Shown here in pieces: positions 1 to 5,764 of a stretch of 5,823 nucleotides of DNA. The translations under genes were made by a program, and so were the position numbers. Every line of letters begins with the position of its first letter. The first letter of the stretch is position 1. The notes beneath the pieces are model-generated. The model made no database searches, was not told the origin of the DNA, and saw nothing but the letters and a program-made list of their open reading frames with translations. Origin of the DNA: Prevotellaceae bacterium (GTDB taxonomy: Bacteria > Bacteroidota > Bacteroidia > Bacteroidales > Paludibacteraceae); the NCBI GenBank assembly GCA_031270425.1, contig JAISXQ010000087.1, positions 1 through 5,823 on the forward strand. The letters run 5' to 3'.

Positions 1-1
1 G

Positions 2-1081
2 TATTCAACGCCCGATGCAAAACACGATGCAAAAGAAATTATCAAATCGCACTTCAACTACATCCGTTCGTTTTCCAAATCGGTTTTCACCTTGTTCGAA
101 GAAAAGGCGATTTTAGCCCAGGGAGAATTACTTTCGACGTCCATGTTCCACTTGTATCTGCAAGAAAAGGGCGAGGACAGCGTACTGCTTCCGGCATTGA
201 ACTTTATGCGTATCGACAAAAACGCCGAACCGGATACCGTCGGCATTGCCGAACTTCTGAAAAAAGAACTGGATCAATGTCCCGATAAGGAACTATATAT
301 TACCCAAGGCTTTATCTGCCGGAATTTTTACGGGGAAATCGACAACCTGCAACGCGGAGGCAGCGACTACACCGCTTCGCTGATAGGCGCGGCTGTTCAT
401 GCCGAAGAAATCCAGATATGGACGGACATCGACGGAATGCACAACAACGACCCGCGCTACGTGGAAGGTACGAAACCTGTCCCCATGCTTCATTTCGAAG
501 AGGCTGCGGAGCTGGCATACTTCGGGGCTAAAATCCTGCACCCGACCTGTATCCTGCCCGCTAAATTGGCGAATATCCCGGTACGTTTGTTGAACACTAT
601 GGACCCAAAGGCGGAAGGGACACTTATATCGACGCAAAACAAAAAGGGTATAATCGAGGCAATCGCCGCCAAAGACGGCATTACCGCCATTAAAATAAAG
701 TCGGGACGCATGTTGCTTGCTCATGGATTTTTGCGCAAGGTATTCGAGATATTCGAGTCCTACCAAACATCCATCGATATGATTACCACATCGGAAGTCG
801 GCGTTTCGATTACGATCGACAACACCAAACGCTTGGACGAAATACTGAACGACTTGAAGAAATTCGGCACGGTAATGGTGGATTCGGACATGGTGATCAT
901 CTGCGTAGTGGGCGACCTGAACTACGAAAACGTAGGATTGCAGGCGAAAGCGGTAAATGCGTTGAAAGACATTCCCTTGCGGATGATTTCCTACGGAGGA
1001 AGCAACTACAATATCTCGTTTTTGGTGAAACAGGAAGATAAAAAACGCGCGTTGAACGCATTGAGTGCGGCGCTTTTTTAG
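2..1081 (+). CDS. lysC: Aspartate kinase (aspartokinase), 3' part; N-terminus lies off the left edge
   Basis: Phosphorylates L-aspartate to 4-aspartyl phosphate in the cytosol, the first step of the aspartate pathway to lysine/DAP, threonine and methionine. The frame is open from base 2 with no start, and 359 residues are visible. The family is usually about 440 residues, so roughly 80 are missing, including the N-terminal KFGGTS nucleotide-binding motif. In fragment numbering, the kinase core shows RGGSDYTA at 118-125 and WTDIDG at 140-145, followed by DPR at 150-152. Two ACT regulatory domains follow at about 225-290 and 298-355, the first with the block MLLAHGFLRKVFEIF typical of lysine-sensitive (AKIII-like) enzymes. 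Feedback inhibition by lysine is therefore likely, but inferred. A TTG at 92 is inside the kinase fold and is not a real start. The TAG stop is followed after 31 bases by lysA, which supports a lysine-branch operon and this assignment over a threonine or methionine isozyme. Confidence 0.95.
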   Translation, partial: YSTPDAKHDAKEIIKSHFNYIRSFSKSVFTLFEEKAILAQGELLSTSMFHLYLQEKGEDSVLLPALNFMRIDKNAEPDTVGIAELLKKELDQCPDKELYITQGFICRNFYGEIDNLQRGGSDYTASLIGAAVHAEEIQIWTDIDGMHNNDPRYVEGTKPVPMLHFEEAAELAYFGAKILHPTCILPAKLANIPVRLLNTMDPKAEGTLISTQNKKGIIEAIAAKDGITAIKIKSGRMLLAHGFLRKVFEIFESYQTSIDMITTSEVGVSITIDNTKRLDEILNDLKKFGTVMVDSDMVIICVVGDLNYENVGLQAKAVNALKDIPLRMISYGGSNYNISFLVKQEDKKRALNALSAALF

Positions 1082-1099
1082 CCCCTTAAATCCCCCAAG
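1080..1099 (+). repeat. C-rich intergenic repeat motif, copy 1 (lysC/lysA junction)
   Basis: The string AGCCCCTTAAATCCCCC (1080-1096) begins inside the lysC stop codon and occupies most of the 31-base gap before lysA. Closely similar strings lie at the ends of the tonB gene (4585-4598) and the ABC gene (5585-5599). Its function is unknown. It is not followed by a hairpin or T-run here, so it is not called a terminator. Confidence 0.55.
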
Positions 1100-1112
1100 A
1101 AACATAGTAACT

Positions 1113-2330
1113 ATGACCGAAAAAAATAATTTGAAAGCCTCAGAAGAAAAAAAAGTCCTCAAAGGGCTTTTCCCCATAGATAGATTCCAATCGCTGAAAA
1201 CGCCTTTTTATTACTACGATTTGGATATTTTACGCGCGACGCTCGACGAAATAAAGGAACAACCCAAAAAAGACGGTTTCGTTGTTCATTATGCCCTGAA
1301 AGCCAACGTTAATCCCGAAATATTGCGAACCATCCGCGAAAGGGGTTTGGGCGCCGACTGCGTAAGCGGCGGCGAAGTGGAAGCAGCTCTGAAAGCGGGT
1401 ATTCCCGCATCTAAAATCGTATTTGCCGGAGTCGGAAAAGCCGATTGGGAAATCAACCTCGGGCTGGATAACGATATATTCTGTTTCAACGTAGAATCCG
1501 TTCCCGAACTCGAAGTAATCAACGAACTTGCCGCTGCGAAGGGCAAAACAGCCCGTATCGCCTTGCGCATCAACCCCAATGTAAGCGCGCATACGCACCA
1601 CTACATAACAACCGGACTGAACGAAAACAAATTCGGGATCAATATGTCGGACATCGATAAGGTGATTGACCTGCTGCCGGCGCTGAACAACGTAAAACTT
1701 GCCGGCGTCCACTTCCATATCGGGTCGCAAATTACGGATATGGAGCCATTCCGGGAACTTTGCGTCCGGGTGAACGAAATACAGCAACATTTCCTTTCGC
1801 GCCGTATCGTATTGGAGCATGTGAACGTAGGCGGCGGTTTGGGCATAGATTACGAGCATCCCGACGACTCTTCGATACCCGCATTTAAATCTTATTTTGA
1901 GATTTTCCGCCGTCATTTGCGCCTGCAACCCGGTCAGACGCTTCATTTTGAACTCGGCAGGTCTATCGTGGCGCAATGCGGCAGTCTAATATCGCGGACG
2001 CTTTATGTGAAGGAAGGCGCAACGAAAAGTTTTGTGATTTTGGACGCCGGTTTTACCGAATTGATACGTCCGGCGTTGTATCAAGCTTATCATAAAATAG
2101 AAAACTTGACGTCGGATCTGCCTGAAAAAGAATACGATGTAGTGGGTCCTATCTGCGAATCGTCGGACACATTCGCCAAAGCTTACGCCTTGAATGAAAC
2201 AAAACGGGGCGACATAATAGCATTGAGGTCGGCAGGCGCTTACGGCGAGATAATGGCTTCGCAATATAACCTGCGCAAGTTGCCGGAAGCTTATACGAGC
2301 ATTGATACAGCAGTAAGTGGATTAGCATAA
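1113..2330 (+). CDS. lysA: Diaminopimelate decarboxylase
   Basis: PLP enzyme that decarboxylates meso-diaminopimelate to L-lysine, the last step of lysine biosynthesis. It has 405 residues, normal for the family (about 390-420). The fold-III alanine-racemase-like barrel carries HYALKAN with the PLP-binding lysine at K63. HFHIGSQ and the glycine-rich phosphate-binding loop NVGGGLG (238-244) follow. In the C-terminal domain, CESSDTF has the active-site cysteine C348, and GAYGEIMASQYN is the usual tyrosine motif. An in-frame GTG at 1065 would overlap lysC and add SPLNPP from the repeat at 1080-1096. The ATG at 1113 is chosen because it gives family length and follows lysC cleanly. No Shine-Dalgarno is visible, which is normal for Bacteroidetes. 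One oddity is ELGR at 280-283, where the family normally has EPGR. Position after lysC suggests co-transcription. Confidence 0.96.
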   Translation: MTEKNNLKASEEKKVLKGLFPIDRFQSLKTPFYYYDLDILRATLDEIKEQPKKDGFVVHYALKANVNPEILRTIRERGLGADCVSGGEVEAALKAGIPASKIVFAGVGKADWEINLGLDNDIFCFNVESVPELEVINELAAAKGKTARIALRINPNVSAHTHHYITTGLNENKFGINMSDIDKVIDLLPALNNVKLAGVHFHIGSQITDMEPFRELCVRVNEIQQHFLSRRIVLEHVNVGGGLGIDYEHPDDSSIPAFKSYFEIFRRHLRLQPGQTLHFELGRSIVAQCGSLISRTLYVKEGATKSFVILDAGFTELIRPALYQAYHKIENLTSDLPEKEYDVVGPICESSDTFAKAYALNETKRGDIIALRSAGAYGEIMASQYNLRKLPEAYTSIDTAVSGLA

Positions 2331-2393
2331 ACGATTAAATTGTAAACAGCATTGATGGTAAATTATTTCGGGTTTTATTTTTCCTGATCGGAG

Positions 2394-3530
2394 TTGTTTT
2401 GTTTCCTAATATTTTTTTTGGCGTTCGCATACCAAATTTATTTCTACCTCCGGTATGTAAACGGCGTTTTGGCTCACAGAAAGAAAATACGCAAGGGGAA
2501 AATAGCTTTCTCCGACCGGCAAGCTCCGGTTTCCGTAATAATATGCGCCAAAAACGAAGAAGAGAACCTTCGGAAAAACCTTCCGGCGGTTTTGGAACAG
2601 GATTATCCCGATTTTGAAGTAATCGTAATAAACGACGGTTCCGACGACGAAACGGATTATGTTCTCGAAGAATTAAAAACCCGCTATCCGCATCTGCGGA
2701 CAACTTTTGTTCCCACAGGCACCAAAAATTTAAGCACTAAAAAGTTCGGGATAACTCTCGCCGTAAAAGCCGCGAAAAACGACCTGCTTCTTTTTACCGA
2801 CGCCGATTGCGTGCCCGCAGGTAAGCGCTGGATTTCGAATATGGCGCGGAACTTTGTACCGGGGACGGAAATTGTCCTCGGTTATGGAGCATACAGCGAA
2901 GAAAACACGCTGCTCAACCGGATGATAACTTACGACACGCTTTTTATCGGGCTGCAATATATGGGGATGGCTACGGCGAAAGCGCCATATATGGGTGTGG
3001 GACGGAATTTAGCCTACCGGAAAGAATTGTTTTTGCGCCGGAACGGTTTCGCCGAATCCATCCACCTTATTTCGGGCGACGACGACCTGTTCATCAATAA
3101 GGCGGCAAACAAACATAACACACGGATAGAAACAACGCCGGAAAGTATTACTTTTTCCGAGGCTAAAAAAACGTTTCCGAAATGGATTTATCAAAAACTC
3201 CGGCATTTGTCGGTTTCCGGTAATTACACGGCAAAGAGCAAGTTCCGCCTTGTACTGGAACCGCTGACGCGCGGCGTTTTTTACGCTTTGTTTATCGCTT
3301 TGCTGTGTCTGGGAAATCTTATCACAATCGCCGCCGCTGTTCTTCTACTCCTTATACGCACCGCGTTGCAATCTATTATTATAAACGAATCGTCGAAATA
3401 TTCGGGCGGACGGAGATACGTCTTCCTGTTGCCTGTTTTCGACATTATCCTCCCGTTGATAAATCTTTATATTTTGGCGGCGAAACGCCCTTTCAGCGAA
3501 AAAGGCAAAATAACCAAGTGGGAGATGTAA
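2394..3530 (+). CDS. Membrane-anchored family 2 glycosyltransferase; 5' end ambiguous
   Basis: GT-A fold glycosyltransferase expected to move a sugar from a nucleotide donor at the inner membrane; its acceptor is unknown. Numbering from TTG 2394 (378 residues): one N-terminal membrane segment (about 2-22), then GT2 motifs PVSVIICAKNEE (45-56), VINDGSDD (78-85) and the metal-binding DxD in FTDADC (D135, D137). MGVGRNLAYR (199-208) follows, then SGDDDLF (226-232) with the likely catalytic acid. A basic KLRH motif stands where processive enzymes have QxxRW. Two hydrophobic segments end the protein (about 294-322 and 342-363). The start is uncertain: an ATG at 2355 is in frame but is followed by TGA at 2385-2387, so only the rare TTG 2394 keeps one open frame. 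Compensating T-run changes would join the ATG to the body. It begins 24 bases (ATG) or 63 bases (TTG) after lysA, so shared transcription is plausible. Confidence 0.88.
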   Translation: MFCFLIFFLAFAYQIYFYLRYVNGVLAHRKKIRKGKIAFSDRQAPVSVIICAKNEEENLRKNLPAVLEQDYPDFEVIVINDGSDDETDYVLEELKTRYPHLRTTFVPTGTKNLSTKKFGITLAVKAAKNDLLLFTDADCVPAGKRWISNMARNFVPGTEIVLGYGAYSEENTLLNRMITYDTLFIGLQYMGMATAKAPYMGVGRNLAYRKELFLRRNGFAESIHLISGDDDLFINKAANKHNTRIETTPESITFSEAKKTFPKWIYQKLRHLSVSGNYTAKSKFRLVLEPLTRGVFYALFIALLCLGNLITIAAAVLLLLIRTALQSIIINESSKYSGGRRYVFLLPVFDIILPLINLYILAAKRPFSEKGKITKWEM

Positions 3531-3563
3531 TTGCGGAAGGAGTTTTCTTACAGCTAAATAAGT

Positions 3564-3713
3564 ATGGATCTGGTGAAAATCGCATGTAAAAGCGACATAT
3601 TTGCTGTTAATATGCCAGTCTTTCAACGCATCGAACACCTGCCATACCGCGCCTTTTTCGAAAGATGTTTTGACAGTACGGGGAGACTGAACGGAACGAA
3701 CAGTTTTTGTTAA
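3564..3713 (+). CDS. Doubtful 49-residue ORF in the gap after the glycosyltransferase
   Basis: An ATG-started frame of 49 codons begins MDLVKIACKSDIFAV and ends TNSFC before TAA at 3711-3713. I recognise no family. It has two cysteines and no clear membrane segment or signal peptide. It starts 33 bases after the glycosyltransferase stop and ends well before the tonB promoter, so it could be the last gene of the upstream transcript. Against it, the opposite strand is also open through the same stretch (3713 down to 3345), codon on codon, and either frame may be chance. Listed so the gap 3531-3758 is described. Confidence 0.2.
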   Translation: MDLVKIACKSDIFAVNMPVFQRIEHLPYRAFFERCFDSTGRLNGTNSFC

Positions 3714-3758
3714 TCATTTATAACTTAGCTTTCCTGTCCTGCCTTTTTTGCCGGATAG

Positions 3759-3790
3759 TTGACTCGCTCTAAAAAAAATACGTACATTTG
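3759..3790 (+). promoter_or_regulatory. Bacteroidetes-type promoter for the tonB gene
   Basis: TTGAC at 3759-3763 serves as the -33 element and TACATTTG at 3783-3790 matches the -7 consensus TAnnTTTG exactly. From the end of TTG (3761) to the start of TACATTTG there are 21 bases, within the spacing known for the Bacteroidetes primary sigma factor. The spacer contains an A-run (3771-3778). Transcription would start near 3795, leaving a leader of about 20 bases before the ATG at 3815. This makes the tonB gene the start of a new transcription unit. Confidence 0.75.
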
Positions 3791-3814
3791 CAGCGAAAAA
3801 GCTATTGTATAGAG

Positions 3815-4584
3815 ATGGATATAAACTCGGAAAACTGGTGCGATATTGTATTCGAAGGGCGTAATAAGAAATACGGCGCCTACCGGATGCGACGCTCCTC
3901 ATCGCGAAGGCACCTGCTGGCTTTTTTGATCACAACGGCTTTTGCCGCGCTCCTAACCGCTATTCCCACACTTATAGAAGTAATTCGTATTCCCGATTAC
4001 GGAAAAATAAAAATGGACGAATCACTACACGTGTCGCTTCTGCAAATGGAAAATTCCCGAAGCATACAGGAATATTTACGCCAATACGAAATTCCGCCTC
4101 CTCAGGCGTCGACCGCGCCTGTTATGGGCGACGCGTCGGATTACGACCTTCTGTTCGAGGACATAGTTTCCGGCGAAGAGGACAGCGAAGTAAAAAAAAA
4201 AGTATTGATCTAAATGTTGATATTCCTTCCGATGCGTCGGAAATGATTGAGAAGGAATATATCGACCCCGATAAAACGTATTGGATCGTAGAAATCATGC
4301 CCACGTTCCAGGGAGGGCAAGCGGCGCTGTTTCGTTTTTTGACGTCGAACTTGAATTATCCGCCGGAGGCTGTCCGGCAAAAACAGCAGGGGCAAGTCCT
4401 TTGCCGGTTTACGGTAAACAAAGACGGAAGCATAAGCGATATAAAAATCGTAAGCGGCGTGAGTCCCGCTTTGGACAGGGAAGCCCTGAGGGTATTGGAA
4501 TTAATGCCCAAATGGACGTCCGGCAAACGAAAAGGCAAAGCGGTAAAAGTGCGGTTTACATTGCCGGTTGATTTTAAGTTGTAA
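3815..4584 (+). CDS. TonB-family energy transducer, split in two frames at an A10 run
   Basis: TonB-like proteins span the periplasm and pass proton-motive energy from ExbB/ExbD to outer-membrane TonB-dependent receptors. The first frame (ATG 3815 to TAA 4211-4213, 132 residues) has the cytosolic Bacteroidetes motif WCDIVFEGRNKKYGAY (8-23), a membrane helix (about 33-54) and a very short proline stretch, EIPPPQ. It ends in VKKKVLI. The second frame, open across the A-run and read to TAA 4582-4584, encodes the TonB C-terminal domain: VEIMPTFQGGQAAL, YPPEAVR, GQVLCRFTVNKDGSI, ALDREALRV, MPKW, and a final LPVDFKL. A -1 shift at 4192-4201 joins them into about 256 residues, normal for the family. 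Alone, the first product lacks the receptor-binding domain and the second (possible ATG 4243, 113 residues) lacks the anchor. ATG 3815 is preferred to an in-frame TTG at 3788, which lies inside the promoter. The break may be programmed slippage, a real mutation or a sequencing error. Confidence 0.85.
4177..4260 (+). other. Candidate -1 frameshift site of tonB with possible stimulatory elements
   Basis: Ten A's (4192-4201) contain the slippery heptamer A AAA AAA in the zero frame, twice. An SD-like AGAGGA (4177-4182) lies 9 bases upstream, similar to the spacing of the dnaX stimulator in E. coli. The zero-frame stop follows at 4211-4213. Downstream, TTCCGA (4227-4232) pairs with TCGGAA (4237-4242) around a TGCG loop. 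Outside it, ATATTCC (4220-4226) pairs with GGAATAT (4254-4260). This structure starts 18 bases after the A-run, further than the usual 5-9. Bacteroidetes ribosomes use SD pairing little, which weakens the dnaX comparison. RNA-polymerase slippage on A10 is an alternative. Confidence 0.4.
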
Positions 4585-4598
4585 ACCCCTAAATCCCC
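4585..4598 (+). repeat. C-rich intergenic repeat motif, copy 2 (directly after tonB stop)
   Basis: ACCCCTAAATCCCC starts on the base after the tonB TAA. It matches the motif at 1080-1096 apart from one missing T and fewer C's. Like copy 1, it touches the stop codon of the gene before it. Confidence 0.55.
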
Positions 4599-4630
4599 GA
4601 ACCTGTTTACTCGTCAACTCGTTAATTGTC

Positions 4631-4672
4631 TTTGTTCTTGACTCTTGGCTCTTGGCTCTTGGCTCTTGGCTC
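4631..4672 (+). repeat. Heptamer tandem array TTGGCTC upstream of the ABC gene
   Basis: Four perfect TTGGCTC units (4645-4672) are preceded by TTGACTC (4638-4644) and a more degenerate TTTGTTC (4631-4637). Fidelity falls with distance from the perfect core, as expected for slippage-driven arrays. The array ends 15 bases before the ABC start codon, so it lies in the leader or promoter of that gene. I see no full -7/-33 promoter here. TGTCTTTG at 4627-4634 is one base off the -7 consensus but has no good partner. Confidence 0.9.
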
Positions 4673-4687
4673 TAAAATTATAAAAAT

Positions 4688-5620
4688 ATGTATTTATTAG
4701 AAGTAGAAAATGTCGTAAAACAATATTCCGGGCACCGGGCGCTGGACGGGGTAAGTCTTTCCGTTCCCGAAAATTCGGTGTACGGATTATTAGGTCCCAA
4801 CGGAGCCGGAAAAACGACCTTGATCCGCATCATCAACTGCATCACAGCTCCCGACAGCGGCGAAGTGCGCTTGAACGGCGAAAAAATACAGCCTTCCGAC
4901 GTCCGGTTTATCGGCTATCTGCCCGAAGAACGCGGCTTGTACAAAAAGATGAAAGTGGGCGAACAGGCTCTTTATCTGGCGCGTCTGAAAGGCATGTCGA
5001 AGCAGGAAGCCCTGAAAGAACTGAAATTCTGGTTCGAAAAATTTGAAATACAAGGCTGGTGGAATAAAAAAGTAGAGGAGTTGTCGAAAGGAATGGCGCA
5101 AAAGGTACAATTTATAACCACAATTTTACACCGTCCCAAGTTGCTGATTTTCGATGAGCCTTTCAGCGGATTCGACCCTGTAAATACCGAAATACTGAAA
5201 AACGAAATACTGGCTTTGCGCGACAAGGGTGCGACCATCATATTTTCGACCCATAATATGGCTTCGGTGGAAGAACTCTGCGAAAACATCTCATTAGTCA
5301 ACCACGCCAAAATCGTATTACAGGGGAATGTTGCGGAAATCCGCGCTTCACATACTATTCATAGCTATACCGTCCGTTCCGTGTCGCCGGTTACAGCAAC
5401 AGAGCGTTTTAAGCTGTTGGAACAAAGCGTCAGGAACGGATACGTGGACAGTAAAATACAAAAAACGAAAGGCGACAGCAACAGCAACAGCGAACTGCTG
5501 GCGGAAATCATCAAACAAACGGAAGTGCTCTCGTTTGAAGAACTGCTTCCGAGCATGAACGATATATTTATAGAAACGGTTAGAAGCCCTCTAAATCCCG
5601 ACCTCTCTCCCTCCCGCTGA
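4688..5620 (+). CDS. NatA-like ABC transporter ATP-binding protein
   Basis: Cytosolic ATPase subunit of an ABC-2 type exporter of the NatA/DUF4162 class; substrate unknown. It has 310 residues. Walker A is GPNGAGKTT (36-44). The Q-loop region is YLPEERG (77-83), with glutamate where many ABC proteins have glutamine. The signature is LSKGM (132-136), a family variant of LSGGQ. Walker B is LLIFDEP (152-158), the D-loop SGFDP (160-164) and the H-loop histidine H189 in STHNM. A DUF4162-like C-terminal domain follows, ending in LPSMNDIFIETV. The last 12 residues (RSPLNPDLSPSR) are unlike the family end and are mostly encoded by the C-rich repeat and the hairpin after it. The stop TGA lies in a hairpin loop. 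The ATG at 4688 follows an A/T-rich leader without a Shine-Dalgarno. NatA genes are normally followed at once by a permease gene; none begins in the next 200 bases. Confidence 0.93.
   Translation: MYLLEVENVVKQYSGHRALDGVSLSVPENSVYGLLGPNGAGKTTLIRIINCITAPDSGEVRLNGEKIQPSDVRFIGYLPEERGLYKKMKVGEQALYLARLKGMSKQEALKELKFWFEKFEIQGWWNKKVEELSKGMAQKVQFITTILHRPKLLIFDEPFSGFDPVNTEILKNEILALRDKGATIIFSTHNMASVEELCENISLVNHAKIVLQGNVAEIRASHTIHSYTVRSVSPVTATERFKLLEQSVRNGYVDSKIQKTKGDSNSNSELLAEIIKQTEVLSFEELLPSMNDIFIETVRSPLNPDLSPSR
5585..5599 (+). repeat. C-rich intergenic repeat motif, copy 3 (inside the ABC gene's 3' end)
   Basis: AGCCCTCTAAATCCC resembles the motifs at 1080-1096 and 4585-4598. Here it lies inside the reading frame and encodes the SPLNP of the C-terminal tail. 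The same SPLNP would be read from copy 1 in the upstream extension of lysA, which shows the two DNA strings are in matching register. Confidence 0.5.
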
Positions 5621-5662
5621 GGCGGGACAAGCTCTTCGGGTACTCTCCCCTGAAAGGGAGAG
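5605..5662 (+). other. Hairpin cluster at the end of the ABC gene
   Basis: Stem 1: TCCCGC (5612-5617) pairs with GCGGGA (5622-5627) around TGAG, so the ABC stop codon (5618-5620) is in the loop. Stem 2: CTCTCCC (5643-5649) pairs perfectly with GGGAGAG (5656-5662) around CTGAAA. A second CTCTCCC (5605-5611) could pair with the same 3' arm instead, enclosing stem 1. No T-run follows stem 2 (the next bases are A-rich), so a standard intrinsic terminator is not claimed, although a role in 3'-end protection or termination is possible. Confidence 0.6.
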
Positions 5663-5714
5663 AAAAAGGAAAATAGTTTTTAGGAGGACTTTTTGGAAAG
5701 TGAAACATAAAGGC

Positions 5715-5764
5715 GATTTACTATTTAGCCATTTACCATTTACCATTTACCATTTACTATTTTT
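5715..5764 (+). repeat. Heptamer tandem array CATTTAC downstream of the ABC gene
   Basis: Four perfect CATTTAC units (5730-5757) are flanked by degenerate units: GATTTAC (5715-5721), TATTTAG (5722-5728, with one extra C after it) and TATTTTT (5758-5764). The unit length and perfect copy number equal those of the TTGGCTC array at 4645-4672, but the sequence is unrelated. The surrounding stretch 5621-5823 holds no credible gene. Its end (5795-5823) has TTAAATCC and a terminal CCCC that may begin another C-rich repeat beyond the window. Confidence 0.85.

Noticed and set aside
1065..1112. GTG start at 1065 giving a 16-residue longer LysA
   Set aside because: It overlaps lysC, and the extra residues are mostly read from the C-rich repeat; ATG 1113 gives normal family length.
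293..1177. 294-residue open frame on the - strand across lysC
   Set aside because: Shadow of lysC in antisense; the sense frame has full aspartokinase motifs and the antisense product shows no recognisable domain.
1230..1976. 248-residue open frame on the - strand across lysA
   Set aside because: Shadow of lysA; no family resemblance, and it lies wholly inside a confident gene.
4243..4584. The TonB C-terminal half as an independent gene starting at ATG 4243
   Set aside because: Its frame stays open upstream across the A-run with sensible residues, and without the membrane anchor the domain would not reach the periplasm. A minor internal start is not excluded.
4627..4634. TGTCTTTG as a -7 promoter element for the ABC gene
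   Set aside because: One mismatch at the key A, and no clear TTG element about 21 bases upstream.
5643..5680. Intrinsic terminator after the ABC gene
   Set aside because: The stem is good, but A-rich rather than T-rich sequence follows; the only T5 run is more than 10 bases away.
5715..5764. CATTTAC array as a CRISPR or plasmid-type iteron array
   Set aside because: Units are 7 bases with no spacers, and there is no replication or cas gene nearby.
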